Below, piece by piece: positions 19,365 through 28,499 of a DNA stretch of 60,125 nt (position 1 is its first letter; each line of letters begins with the position of its first letter). Both the position numbers and the translations under genes were made by a program. Below the pieces are notes generated by a model. That model had not been told where the DNA came from. It saw nothing but the letters and a program-made list of their open reading frames with translations, and made no database searches. Origin of the DNA: CAVQFO01 sp963711725. Its GTDB lineage: Bacteria > Pseudomonadota > Gammaproteobacteria > Nitrococcales > Aquisalimonadaceae. The DNA lies in contig CAVQFO010000035.1 of assembly GCA_963711725.1 (NCBI GenBank), forward strand, positions 1 to 60,125. Direction: 5' to 3'.

Positions 19365-21302
19365 CTACGCCGAATAACCAGTCCGGGCGTCGTCGCAGGC
19401 GCTCAGCAACTGCGCGAACACCGCGCGCAGCGCGGCCTGCTGGGTGCTGCCCGATCTCACGGCACGCTCCAGTTCTGCGGCCAAGTGGCTGATCCGGGGA
19501 AAACCGAAATTGCCCGCGGTGCCCTTGAGCTTGTGGGCTTCCGCCACGGCCGAGGGCCAGTCTTCGCCTTCCAGAGCATGCTCCAGTGGACCCAGGTAAC
19601 GATCCAGCGCGGAAACGAACTCCCGTGTCAGTTCCCGCGTGTCTATCTCCAAGGCGCTGACGACCCGATCGGCTCCCGGTAAGTAGCGCTGCAGCATCCG
19701 CCGGAACTCTTGGTGGTCGATGGGTTTCGCCAATGTGGCGACGCAGCCGACATTCAGGCATTCATCAAGATAGTCGGGCGCGGTCTCCCCAGTCACGGCG
19801 ACGATCGGCCTGGAAAATCCGGACTCCCGGAGCAGGCGAGCGGCCTGCAGGCCATCCACCTCGGCCAGATGCGTGTCCATCAGAACCAGATCGAAGTCCC
19901 AGGACAACGCCGTCTCCACCGCCTCGCGGCCATTGTTCACCACCGTGATGTCGGCCCCGGACTGCTTGACGTAGAAACCGATCAAACGCTGATTGTCCGG
20001 CCCGTCTTCGGCCAACAGGACATGACCCGCAAGCTGTCCCATCTCACCCGATCTCTCGGCGCCGCCCCCGGATTTTCTCCCCTCGACGGGCCAGGCATGC
20101 AGCAATTCCGCTCCGGCTGCCTCTCGCGTGGGGAGGCTCAGTTCCAGGGTCATCCCGCCGTCGCCGCTCTCCTCGGCCGTCAGGGCTCCGCCCATGGCCA
20201 AGGACAGTTTCCTTGCCAGGGCCAGGCCCAGTCCCGTGCCCTGTTCACCCGGGAGATGGCCGGCCGGCAAGGAGAACGGATCGAAAATCCCAGCCAGCCC
20301 CCGCCCGCCCGGGACCCGCAGACCGCCAAGACTAAAGCGCATGCGCTGAACCGGTTTCTGCCACTCAACCTCGAGCGTGAGCACGGGCCCTTGAGCGGCG
20401 CGCAGACCCTGCCGGCACATTTCCAACAAAACCCGGGCAAGCCGGGCGGCATCGCCGCTGATTCGGGAGGGCAGCGGCCAGATGAAATCGATGTCCAGGG
20501 ACAAGCGGCGTTCCCTCAACCCCACGGTCAGCCGGGACTGTACTTGGTCGAGTATTTCAAACGGCGACAGAGGGGCCGACTGAACGTTGAGCCGGCCGGC
20601 TTCTACCCGCGCCAGATCCGCCGCGTCGTCCAGCAAAGCCGCCAAACGGCGGCTGTTTCGTAGCACGATTTCCGGGGTATCGGCATCGGGGGCCGGGGCA
20701 TAGCCTTCAGCCAGCGCCTCGGAAAAACCGATCACGGCCGTCAGCGGCGCCCGCAGTTCCCGGCTCATCGCCGAAAGAAAGCGATAGTGGCTGCCGCGTA
20801 TTTCCTGAGCCTGGGTCTGCAAGGCCTCCTCCAGGCTCGCGGCTCCGCCGATTGATTCCTCCTCGGTCACCGCATTGGCCAACGCCACGGCGAGAAAGGG
20901 CGCCAAACGTTCCAAGAGCCCGCTCTCGGGGGCTGTCAGGGGAGACTCACCGGGCCCGCGACGGGCGTACAAAACCCGAAGCGGTTCCCGCGGGTGCGAC
21001 AGCCGCACGACCACATCCTCCGGTGCCACGGTGACCAGCTCTCCCCCTGATGCGGTCCGTTCAGGGGGCTCCACCGGACGCCGACCGCCGAGGAATTCAT
21101 CGGCCGCGCGCAACGCCCCTTCGCCGGCCTGACCGGTTACGCACCATCGCCCCGCCTCGCGTTCCAGCAATACCGCGCAGCGCGCCTTGGCAAGGCCCGC
21201 CAAGCGATCCACCAAGGCTTGCCGTAGCACGGGCAATCGCCGTTCATAAAGGAGGTCGAGAATTTCCCGATCCGCGGCATTGATACAGTCACTCGGCTCC
21301 AT
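19365..21302 (-). CDS. Degenerate hybrid histidine kinase (His-to-Arg in the H box) with REC and Hpt domains
   Basis: 645 residues. A GAF-like N-terminus (about 15-155) leads to a HisKA-like region reading FLSAMSRELRAPLTAVIGFSE. The residue at the phospho-histidine position is Arg181 (codon CGG at 20760-20762). The ATPase domain has lost its N box (LLEMCRQGLRAA, without the Asn) and the G1 DxGxG motif, keeping only the G2-like GTGLGLALARK. The receiver (D476 in LMDTHLAEVDG) and the C-terminal Hpt (H590 in AHKLKGTAGNFGF) look intact. It therefore cannot autophosphorylate in the usual way but could still relay or store phosphate. Its REC-Hpt part is clearly paralogous to the downstream kinase. 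A GTG at 21329 is an alternative start. Confidence 0.9.
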   Translation of the reverse strand: MEPSDCINAADREILDLLYERRLPVLRQALVDRLAGLAKARCAVLLEREAGRWCVTGQAGEGALRAADEFLGGRRPVEPPERTASGGELVTVAPEDVVVRLSHPREPLRVLYARRGPGESPLTAPESGLLERLAPFLAVALANAVTEEESIGGAASLEEALQTQAQEIRGSHYRFLSAMSRELRAPLTAVIGFSEALAEGYAPAPDADTPEIVLRNSRRLAALLDDAADLARVEAGRLNVQSAPLSPFEILDQVQSRLTVGLRERRLSLDIDFIWPLPSRISGDAARLARVLLEMCRQGLRAAQGPVLTLEVEWQKPVQRMRFSLGGLRVPGGRGLAGIFDPFSLPAGHLPGEQGTGLGLALARKLSLAMGGALTAEESGDGGMTLELSLPTREAAGAELLHAWPVEGRKSGGGAERSGEMGQLAGHVLLAEDGPDNQRLIGFYVKQSGADITVVNNGREAVETALSWDFDLVLMDTHLAEVDGLQAARLLRESGFSRPIVAVTGETAPDYLDECLNVGCVATLAKPIDHQEFRRMLQRYLPGADRVVSALEIDTRELTREFVSALDRYLGPLEHALEGEDWPSAVAEAHKLKGTAGNFGFPRISHLAAELERAVRSGSTQQAALRAVFAQLLSACDDARTGYSA

Positions 21303-21529
21303 GACGTACAAGTTATCCTTTTCCAGCACCCCGCCAGGTCACGTGGCCCCTCCGAAAGACAGCGGTCCAACCCGCATCGGGCCCCGCCAACCACCGCTTT
21401 CCTGCCTAACGGCCCTGTTGTTTTATATTCCGCCTGATCGATTGCGATGCCGGTCCGCCGGTTTCGCTGCGAAAATCATCAGACGTGATCCTTCATTACA
21501 TTCACCATAATTCAACAAGATGGCCCGCG

Positions 21530-22033
21530 TCACCCGCCGGTCTGTGCCGCGGGCAACCGAACGGACACCAGATAACTCTGCCGGGCTTCCGGAAGACGGT
21601 AGATTTCCGCGACCACACGAGGCGTGGCCGGCGCGTGCTCTCGCACCCAATCCTGGAGGTGTGGCAGCACCTGGACGGCATAGCCGCCCACGTAGACACT
21701 GGGCGGGTCAAGGGGGCCGCCTCCGCGCAACCTCCGGCCCAGGACCCCCATCACCGGTTCCAAGGCGATGTCCCGATAACGCAGGCGGGTGAAACGGCGC
21801 AACAGGCGTGCGAGGAACAGGCAAAACACCAAGTCAGCGGCCAGGCCCACCGCCAGAATCAGGAAGCTGCGATCCCGCACTCCACTGGACAGTGCCTGCC
21901 CAAGAGCGCCGTTGAAACCGGTGACCACCAAGGCCCAAAGCAGCGCGTAACCGGCCGTGGCGTTGCGGGTCATTTGTAAGGCACGGCGGATCTGGCTCCG
22001 CTCGTCGGCCGTCGGCATCCGCCCCTGTTCCAT
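21530..22033 (-). CDS. Small two-helix membrane protein, unknown function
   Basis: 167 residues. Two hydrophobic helices near residues 23-45 (GYALLWALVVTGFNGALG) and 55-78 (LILAVGLAADLVFCLFLARLL) are followed by a soluble domain of about 85 residues (SVYVGGYAVQVLPHLQDWV, VVAEIYRLPEARQSYLVSVRLP). The start is supported by AGGAGG about 11 bases upstream. I do not recognise the family. It lies divergent to the isocitrate dehydrogenase-like gene, with about 150 bases for both promoters. Confidence 0.72.
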   Translation of the reverse strand: MEQGRMPTADERSQIRRALQMTRNATAGYALLWALVVTGFNGALGQALSSGVRDRSFLILAVGLAADLVFCLFLARLLRRFTRLRYRDIALEPVMGVLGRRLRGGGPLDPPSVYVGGYAVQVLPHLQDWVREHAPATPRVVAEIYRLPEARQSYLVSVRLPAAQTGG

Positions 22034-22186
22034 CGCTGCAAACGCCTCCTTTTCGCCAGGGAAAACGCGGCGCCACGGCCGCCCCGGGTCATCATACCAG
22101 CGGGACCGCCGGTTGGACTGTCCGGCCCCCGCCCTTATGGTCAAAAACAGGCGCGGAGGCAAACACCAACCCATGGGAGTGCGTGC

Positions 22187-23200
22187 ATGAGCGAGCGCGA
22201 GATCACGGTACTTCGAGGTGATGGAATCGGCCCCAGCATAGTCGATGCCACACTGGAGATCCTGGAGGCGGCCGGAGCCCGTTTCCGATACCGCTACGCG
22301 GACATCGGCCAGAGCGCCCTGGATCAGGACAAGGATCTCATTCCGCAAGACACGCTGGACGACATCTCGGAGACCGGAATCGCTCTGAAAGGGCCGGTTA
22401 CGACCCCGGTGGGCGAAGGTTTCAGCTCGGTGAACGTGGCCCTGCGCAAGCATTTCCAGCTCTACGCCAACGTCCGGCCGGTGCTGTCGTTTCCGGGAAC
22501 ACGCTCGCGCTACGACGATATAGACATCATCACCGTCAGGGAAAATACAGAAGGCCTGTATTCCGGAGAGGGCCAGACCGTGAGTGACGACGGCAGCCGG
22601 GCGGAAGCCCTGAGCGTGATCACCCGCGAGGAGTCCGAGCGGGTCATCCGATTCGCCTTCGAGATGGCACGCGAACGCGGCCGCCGCAAGGTCACCATCG
22701 CCCACAAGGCAAACATCATGAAGTCCACCCAGGGGCTGTTTCTCAAGGTGGGCCGCGAAATCGAGGAGGAATTCCCGGACATCGAGCACAACGAACTGAT
22801 CATAGACAACTGCTGCATGCAGTTGGTGATGGATCCGCACCAGTTCGACGTCATCGTAACCACCAATCTCTTCGGCGACATTATCTCGGACCTCTGCGCG
22901 GGCCTGGTGGGCGGCCTGGGCATGGCCCCCGGGGCCAACATCGGCGACGACCACGCCATCTTCGAGGCGGTCCACGGCAGCGCTCCCGACATCGCCGGCA
23001 AGAATATCGCCAACCCCACCTCCATGATCCTGGCATCGGCCATGATGTTGGACCACCTGAACATGGAAGAGCCGGCCGGCCGTATCCGCGACGCCGTGCG
23101 AGACGTCATTGCCTCCGGCGACCGCACCACCAAGGATCTCGGCGGCAGCGGCGGCACCACGGATTTCGCCGAGGCGGTGATGGATCGGTTGCAGGGGTAA
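22187..23200 (+). CDS. Isocitrate/isopropylmalate dehydrogenase family, probably NAD-dependent isocitrate dehydrogenase
   Basis: 337 residues, the size of the short NAD-dependent decarboxylating dehydrogenases related to mitochondrial IDH3. Visible features are LRGDGIGPSIVDA at the N-terminus, the substrate-binding segment SSVNVALRKHFQLYANVRP (Ser and Arg positions as in isocitrate enzymes), the family signature NLFGDIISDLCAGLVGGLG with its metal-binding Asp, and HGSAPDIAGKNIANP. The reaction is isocitrate to 2-oxoglutarate with NAD. Homoisocitrate or isopropylmalate activity is less likely but not excluded; no leucine or lysine genes are nearby. The start is supported by GGGAG seven bases upstream. 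Confidence 0.88.
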   Translation: MSEREITVLRGDGIGPSIVDATLEILEAAGARFRYRYADIGQSALDQDKDLIPQDTLDDISETGIALKGPVTTPVGEGFSSVNVALRKHFQLYANVRPVLSFPGTRSRYDDIDIITVRENTEGLYSGEGQTVSDDGSRAEALSVITREESERVIRFAFEMARERGRRKVTIAHKANIMKSTQGLFLKVGREIEEEFPDIEHNELIIDNCCMQLVMDPHQFDVIVTTNLFGDIISDLCAGLVGGLGMAPGANIGDDHAIFEAVHGSAPDIAGKNIANPTSMILASAMMLDHLNMEEPAGRIRDAVRDVIASGDRTTKDLGGSGGTTDFAEAVMDRLQG

Positions 23201-23203
23201 ACG

Positions 23204-23454
23204 GGCGTTCGCGGCGATGAACGCCGCTCCTACAAGAGCGGGAGGAATCTTTATTACGCTTCAGGACACGAAGGGCACGAAGGCTGTCTTGTAGGAAGGA
23301 GACGGGCCCGCTTGCCCCAAAGCGCTTCGTGTTCTTCGTGTCTGCTTCGTGCCCTTCATGACGCGAAACGGTCGATCATTCGCGGTCGGCACGACCGCTC
23401 CCACGACATAGCAGCGCTCTTGTGTAGGAGCGGCGCTCGTCGCCGCGAACGCCT
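23204..23454. repeat. Nested long inverted repeat between two 3' ends
   Basis: An outer pair of ~37-base arms at 23204-23240 and 23416-23454 (GGCGTTCGCGGCG... against its near-complement) holds the common GTAGGAGCGGC...GCCGCGAACGCC repeat unit. Inside, CACGAAGGGCACGAAG at 23267-23282 faces its near-complement at 23345-23360. The whole is a palindromic, non-coding composite. It fills the gap between the dehydrogenase gene and the last gene of the convergent ABC operon, ending nine bases from the latter's stop. Confidence 0.85.
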
Positions 23455-23462
23455 ACGCAGGA

Positions 23463-24569
23463 CTAGTACATCCGCCGCCGGAACAGCCATCCCGCCATGG
23501 CCAGCGTCGCCAGGCCGATCACGAGCAACGGCCAATACTGGTCCACCAGCAGGTACATCGGCGTCCCCTCCAGGAAGCTGGACCGCACAATCACCAGGAA
23601 GTAGCGCAGCGGGTCCACCAGGGTCAGGTATTGCACCGCCACCGGCATGTTCGCAATCGGGGTCGCAAACCCGGACAGGATCACCGCCGGCACCATGAAC
23701 AGGAACGCCCCGAGCAGAGCCTGTTGCAGCGTTACCGCCAGGGCCGAGATCATCAGGCCCACGCCCACGGCAGCCAGAAGGAACAAGGCGATCCCCAAAT
23801 ACAGCGTTCCCAGATCGGCCCGCAGAGGAATCTGGAACCACAGGACCGCGATCAAGACGATGGCCGTGGCCTCAAGCAGGCCGAGCAGAAGTCCGGGCAA
23901 CGCCTTGCCGACCAGAATCTCAACCGGGCGCATGGGCGTGACCAACAGCTGATCGAAGGTCCCCTGCTCCCGTTCCCGGGCCACGGACAGCGCCGTCACC
24001 AACATGGTCACCACCAACAGGATCAGGCCTACAATCCCCGGAATAATGAACCAGCGACTGTTCAACGTAGGGTTGTACCACGCCCGCGTAACCACCCGCG
24101 CCGGAGGGCCGCGCTGTCCGCGGGCGGCGGCCCAGCCGCTCGCGAACCTCTGCACGATGGTCCGGGCATAGCTCTGGGCCACCAGCGCCGTGTTGGAATT
24201 ACGGCCGTCGATCAGCAGTTGCACCGGTGCCTGCCGTCCCTTGAGCAGATCCGCCGTGAAACCGGGACCCACATGCACCACCATCAGAACCCGCTCCGCG
24301 GCGATCATTTCCTCCGCCTGCCGGAGATGATTGATCGTCGCCACGCGCTGGAACGTCGGCGAGCCATCGAAGCCGGCCACCAGCTCCCGCGCCGCCTGGC
24401 CACCGTCCTGGTCATACACGGCAAACCGAACCTGGGACAGATCCAGGGTCGCGGCGTAGCCGAAGACCAGGGTCTGAAGAATCGGAGGCACGATCAGAAT
24501 GACCCGGCTCTTCGGGTCCTTGAGCAGCGTCAGGAATTCCTTGATCGCCAGATTCAGGATTCGCCGCAT
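23463..24569 (-). CDS. ybhR: ABC-2 type export permease YbhR
   Basis: 368 residues. The layout is one N-terminal helix (VILIVPPILQTLVFGY), a periplasmic domain of about 140 residues, then five helices including WFIIPGIVGLILLVVTMLVT and AFLFMVPAVILSGFATPI, which is the DUF/ABC2_membrane_3 fold of YbhR and YhiI-type exporters. The coupling segment REREQGTFDQLLVTPM contacts the ATPase. Its ATG overlaps the TGA of ybhS by one base (TGATG), so it is the last gene of the cecR-ybhGFSR operon. The exported substrate is unknown; E. coli YbhFSR has been linked to sodium and drug export. The nested inverted repeat downstream could terminate the operon. Confidence 0.92.
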   Translation of the reverse strand: MRRILNLAIKEFLTLLKDPKSRVILIVPPILQTLVFGYAATLDLSQVRFAVYDQDGGQAARELVAGFDGSPTFQRVATINHLRQAEEMIAAERVLMVVHVGPGFTADLLKGRQAPVQLLIDGRNSNTALVAQSYARTIVQRFASGWAAARGQRGPPARVVTRAWYNPTLNSRWFIIPGIVGLILLVVTMLVTALSVAREREQGTFDQLLVTPMRPVEILVGKALPGLLLGLLEATAIVLIAVLWFQIPLRADLGTLYLGIALFLLAAVGVGLMISALAVTLQQALLGAFLFMVPAVILSGFATPIANMPVAVQYLTLVDPLRYFLVIVRSSFLEGTPMYLLVDQYWPLLVIGLATLAMAGWLFRRRMY

Positions 24570-25705
24570 CAGTCCAACCTCTTGCGGGAGCGCTTCGCGC
24601 TGAGCCCCAGGAAGAACAGGGCCATAAGCAGCAGAGCGCCGATATCCGGCAGCAGCACCGGCCATACGTTCCCTGCCAGGAACAGCGTCTGCAATGCGGA
24701 CACGAAGTACCGGGCCGGCACCACATAGGTGATGGCCTGAATGACCACGGGCATGCTGTGGATATCGAAGATGAATCCCGACAAGAGAAAGGCCGGCAGG
24801 AACGTCACGATGATGGCGGCCATGCCGGCCACGAACTGGTTCCGGCTGATGACCGAGATCAGCAAGCCCATCCCCAGCGCGACCAGCATGAAAAGGCCCG
24901 CGACCGCGAACAACAGCCAGACGGACCCGCGCAACGGTACCTGAAACAGCCACACCGCCATGGCCACGGACATGGCCATGCCGCCCATGCCCAGGAGAAA
25001 ATACGGAATCAGTTTGCCCAGCAGCACTTCCGACATGGCCGCGGGCGTGACCATCAGCGCCTCCATGGTCCCCCGCTCCCACTCCCGAGCCATGACCAGG
25101 GCGGTCAGCAGAGCCCCGGTGAGGGTCATGATCACCGCGATCAGTCCGGGAACCAGATAGTCGCGGCTCCGAGCGTTGCTGTTGAACCAGATCCTCGCAC
25201 GCAGCTCGACCGGCTCCCGCAGCCCTCCCACCCGGGCCTCGGGCAACTGCTGCAGCCATTTCGACCAGATTCCCTCGATGTAGCCCTGAACGATCCGGGC
25301 CTTGTTCGCGTCGACGCCATTGAGGATGACCCGTATCGCCGGACCGTCGCCAAGCAGAACCCGGTTGCCAAACCGCGCCGGGAGATGGACCACCGCGTCC
25401 ACCCGATGGCGCGCCAGGGCCGCGCGGGCCGCGGGCATGTCGGCCATGGACACCGGCCGCAGGTACTCGGAACGGCCAAAGGCGCCGCGCAATGCTTCGG
25501 TCTGGGCGTCCGGCTGATCGATCACCAACGCCACGGGCACGTGCTTGGCGTTGAGCGATACGCCGTAGCCGAACAACAGCAGCAACACCACCGGCATGAC
25601 GAACGCGATGGCAATACTGCTTGGGTCTCGCAGCACCTGCAGCCACTCCTTGATTACCAGGCCGCGCAGCCGCATCGCCTTGCCGCCCCGGCGTAGCGCC
25701 CTCAC
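24569..25705 (-). CDS. ybhS: ABC-2 type export permease YbhS
   Basis: 378 residues, paralogous in layout to YbhR. It has an N-terminal helix (AIAFVMPVVLLLLFGYGVS), a periplasmic domain (about 45-175) and five C-terminal helices (LVPGLIAVIMTLTGALLTA through LLLMALFFLGL). The ATPase-contact segment EWERGTMEALMVTPA is present. A GTG start at 25705 overlaps the TGA of ybhF by four bases (GTGA), matching the coupling style of the whole operon; an ATG at 25675 after GGGGCGGCAAGG is a real alternative. With YbhR it should form the heterodimeric channel of the exporter. Confidence 0.92.
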   Translation of the reverse strand: MRALRRGGKAMRLRGLVIKEWLQVLRDPSSIAIAFVMPVVLLLLFGYGVSLNAKHVPVALVIDQPDAQTEALRGAFGRSEYLRPVSMADMPAARAALARHRVDAVVHLPARFGNRVLLGDGPAIRVILNGVDANKARIVQGYIEGIWSKWLQQLPEARVGGLREPVELRARIWFNSNARSRDYLVPGLIAVIMTLTGALLTALVMAREWERGTMEALMVTPAAMSEVLLGKLIPYFLLGMGGMAMSVAMAVWLFQVPLRGSVWLLFAVAGLFMLVALGMGLLISVISRNQFVAGMAAIIVTFLPAFLLSGFIFDIHSMPVVIQAITYVVPARYFVSALQTLFLAGNVWPVLLPDIGALLLMALFFLGLSAKRSRKRLD

Positions 25706-27453
25706 GATGCCTCCCCGACGGCATCGTGCCGCTGAATCAATCGGATGAAGGCTTCTTCCATGCCGGGCAGCCCGCCGCCGTCGGCGACCTGTTCCTTGAC
25801 CGCCCGGGGTTCACCCACGGCGAGCAGTTCGCCAGCCGCCATGATCGCCAGCCGATCGCAGTAGTCCGCCTCTTCCAGAAAGTGGGTCGTGATCAGAACC
25901 GTTACCCCCTCGCCGGCCAAGCGGTTGATCCAGGCCCAGAATTCCCGGCGGGCCAAGGGGTCGACACCGGAGGTCGGCTCGTCAAGAAAGAGGATGTCGG
26001 GCTGGTGCATGAGCGCGGCGGCCAGCGCCAGGCGTTGTTTGTAACCCAGCGGTAGCGTTTCGCTGTCGGCGTCGGCCATCTCTTCAAGCTGGAACGAGTC
26101 CATGGCCCACTCCACCCGCTGCGCCCGCCGGCGGCCGGTCAGGTTGTAGGCGCTGGCGAAGAACCGCAGGTTCTGGCGCACGGTGAGGTTGCCGTACAGG
26201 GCGAATCGCTGGGACACATAGCCGATGCGCTGGCGAGCCGCTGCCGCCGCCGAACGGAGGTCCACGCCGGCCACGCTGAGGTGGCCCGCGCTGGCCGGCA
26301 GCAGGCCGCACAACATCCGAAAGGTGGTGGATTTGCCTGCCCCGTTGGCGCCCAACAGACCGAACACCTCGCCCCGGGCCACCTTGAAGCTGAGGTCCTT
26401 CACCGCCTCGAAATCACCAAAACGCCGGCTCAGCCCCGCCACCTCGATCACCGTATCGCCGGGTTCGCCGTTGGCCCGGCCGGTGGACTGCGCGCTGTCG
26501 GCCGACGCGGTTTCAGCGCCCTCGCCGCGCAAGGCGGCCACGAATCCGTCCTCGAAGCGGGGATCGGCGGGGTTCAGTTCCAGACCCGCCACCAGATCCC
26601 CTCCCGGTTGCCGGCCGGACTCCATGACCAGGCGCACCCGCTCTCCCTGAATCACCGAGTCGACGGCGCCGGGAAGCCGGCTCAATTGCTGCTGTATGCT
26701 CCGTTTGGTCGCGCCCGCGGGCACCGCGGCCGTATACACGCGGCCGCGCAGCGGTTCGCTGAAATCCCGAGGCGGCCGGTGCCCGAGCAGGTTTCCCTGG
26801 TGCAGCAGCGCCACGTCGTGGCAGCGTTCCGCCTCGTCCATGTAGGCGGTGCTCAGCACCACGGTCATGCCCTCGTCTCCGACAAGGCGGTAGACGATAT
26901 CCCAGAGCTCCCGGCGGGAAACGGGGTCGACGCCCACCGTGGGCTCATCCAGCAACAGCAGGCGGGGGGCTCGCACCAGGGTGCAGGCCAACCCCAGCTT
27001 CTGTTTCATCCCGCCCGAGAGGAATCGGGCCAGGCGCCCGGCGAACGGCCCCAGGCCGGTCATGGACATCAGCTCGGGATAACGCCGTTCGCGCTCCCCG
27101 GCCGGCACGCCCTGGAGGTTTGCGTAAAGATCCAGATTCTCCTGCACCGTGAGGTCGCCGTACAGGCCGAACCGCTGGGGCATATAGCCGATGGCAGCCT
27201 GCACGGCCAGGGCCTGGGAGACGGTATCCAGCCCCAGCACGCGAAGCGTTCCGGAGTCCGGGACCATCAGGCCGGCGGCCAAGCGCAAAAAGGTGGTCTT
27301 GCCGGCGCCGTCCGGCCCGATCAGCCCCGTGACCCGACCCGCCTCCACACGCAGATCCACGCCTTTCAGCGCTTCGGTGGTCCGGCCCTTTTCCACGAAC
27401 CGCTTGGCGAGCCCGCGAGCCTCCAGGGCGACAGGGGGCTCCTCGGCAGTCAC
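25702..27453 (-). CDS. ybhF: ABC exporter ATPase with two fused nucleotide-binding domains (YbhF)
   Basis: 583 residues, two ATPase domains in one chain. Domain 1 has Walker A GPDGAGKTT, signature LSGGMKQKLG and Walker B LLLLDEPTVGVDP. Domain 2 has Walker A GANGAGKST, a divergent signature LPLGYKQRLA and Walker B ILFLDEPTSGVDP. This fused arrangement with a weak second signature is typical of YbhF. A low-complexity linker (about residues 300-330) joins them. The GTG start proposed here gives a GTGA overlap with ybhG and is preceded by GGGAG; an earlier GTG at 27471 would overlap ybhG by 22 bases. It energises the YbhS/YbhR pair. Confidence 0.93.
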   Translation of the reverse strand: MTAEEPPVALEARGLAKRFVEKGRTTEALKGVDLRVEAGRVTGLIGPDGAGKTTFLRLAAGLMVPDSGTLRVLGLDTVSQALAVQAAIGYMPQRFGLYGDLTVQENLDLYANLQGVPAGERERRYPELMSMTGLGPFAGRLARFLSGGMKQKLGLACTLVRAPRLLLLDEPTVGVDPVSRRELWDIVYRLVGDEGMTVVLSTAYMDEAERCHDVALLHQGNLLGHRPPRDFSEPLRGRVYTAAVPAGATKRSIQQQLSRLPGAVDSVIQGERVRLVMESGRQPGGDLVAGLELNPADPRFEDGFVAALRGEGAETASADSAQSTGRANGEPGDTVIEVAGLSRRFGDFEAVKDLSFKVARGEVFGLLGANGAGKSTTFRMLCGLLPASAGHLSVAGVDLRSAAAAARQRIGYVSQRFALYGNLTVRQNLRFFASAYNLTGRRRAQRVEWAMDSFQLEEMADADSETLPLGYKQRLALAAALMHQPDILFLDEPTSGVDPLARREFWAWINRLAGEGVTVLITTHFLEEADYCDRLAIMAAGELLAVGEPRAVKEQVADGGGLPGMEEAFIRLIQRHDAVGEAS

Positions 27454-28499
27454 CGCGCCGCGCTCCCACACTTATCGGAGCCGTCGCCAATCGACCCCGC
27501 CTGCTCACCGATGGGAATGGTTACCGTGGCCGGCATTCCGAGGCGCAGTTCCCCCTGCGGATTGCAGACATAGACGCGCACTTCGTACACCAGGTCGGTT
27601 CGCACCTCGGGGGTCTCCACGGTCTGGGGTGTGAATTCGGCGGTCGGCGAGATGTAGCCGATCCAGCCGTTGTACCGTTTCCCCGGAAAGCTATCGGTGG
27701 TCACCACCGCCTTCAGTCCCGGCTGAACGCGGCCCAGATCCGGCTCCGGCACATAGGCCCGCACCCACATCGGGTCATTCAGGGCCAGCGTATAGGCGGG
27801 ACGCTGAGGCGAAGCCATGTCGCCGGCCTCCAGCACCCGGTCGCGAATAATGCCGACGCTGGGCGCCCTGAGCGTTGCGTCCGCCAGATCGCGGGTATTG
27901 AGGGACAACTGCGCTTGGGCCGCGGCGACGTCCGCCTTGGCGGCGGCGATGTCCTCCTGCCTTGGCCCCGTCACCACCAGGTCCAGCGCCTGTTTGGCGG
28001 CACGAAGCCGCGCATCGGCCCCGCGCGCTGCCGAGCGCGCATCCTCCAGCGCCTGGGGCGAAACGAACTGTTCCTTCGCAAGCCCCTTCAGCCTCCGGTA
28101 ATTGGCGGCGGCGCTTGTCGCGGCGGCCGCAGCACCGTCGACTTCTGCGCGGGCGCGCTGAATTTCCTGGGGCCGGCTCCCGGCTTCCAGGGCCGCCAGG
28201 TGCTGGGAGGCCTGCTCAACTCGGGCTCGGGCCAGCGCGACGGCGTCGCGCAGACGCTGGTCATCCAGCACCGCCAACGGCTGTCCCGCCTCGACTCTTG
28301 CCCCGGCGGGCACCAGCATCCTCGCCACCCGGCCGCTGACCTGAAAGGCCAACTGCACCTCGCGGGTATCCACATTGCCATACAGAGTGAGCTCGCCCGC
28401 GTTGTCCGATGCCTGCCGGCCATACCACCAATAGGCCACGGCCGCCGCCACCAAGACCGCGGCAATCACCGGCACAATGACAATCTTACGGTTCTTCAT
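27450..28499 (-). CDS. ybhG: HlyD-family membrane fusion protein YbhG
   Basis: 349 residues. An N-terminal signal anchor (IVIVPVIAAVLVAAAVAYWWYG) is followed by the first half of a lipoyl-like domain (GRVARMLVPAGARVEAGQPLAVLD), a long alpha-helical hairpin rich in Ala/Arg/Glu (about 75-205), the second lipoyl half (LRAPSVGIIRDRVLEAGDM) and a beta-barrel domain (MWVRAYVPEPDLGRVQPG). It should bridge the YbhFSR exporter to the periplasm or an outer-membrane channel; no TolC-type gene is nearby. Its ATG overlaps the TGA of the TetR gene by four bases (ATGA). Confidence 0.92.
   Translation of the reverse strand: MKNRKIVIVPVIAAVLVAAAVAYWWYGRQASDNAGELTLYGNVDTREVQLAFQVSGRVARMLVPAGARVEAGQPLAVLDDQRLRDAVALARARVEQASQHLAALEAGSRPQEIQRARAEVDGAAAAATSAAANYRRLKGLAKEQFVSPQALEDARSAARGADARLRAAKQALDLVVTGPRQEDIAAAKADVAAAQAQLSLNTRDLADATLRAPSVGIIRDRVLEAGDMASPQRPAYTLALNDPMWVRAYVPEPDLGRVQPGLKAVVTTDSFPGKRYNGWIGYISPTAEFTPQTVETPEVRTDLVYEVRVYVCNPQGELRLGMPATVTIPIGEQAGSIGDGSDKCGSAAR

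Noticed and set aside
22510..23160. Open frames antisense to the isocitrate dehydrogenase-like gene
   Set aside because: They mirror codon bias of a strong gene in a GC-rich genome and have no ribosome sites.
24570..25724. Long open frame upstream of and in frame with ybhR
   Set aside because: It is antisense-free but lies in another frame of ybhS; protein text is Arg/Gly-rich and not family-like, while ybhS is clearly real.
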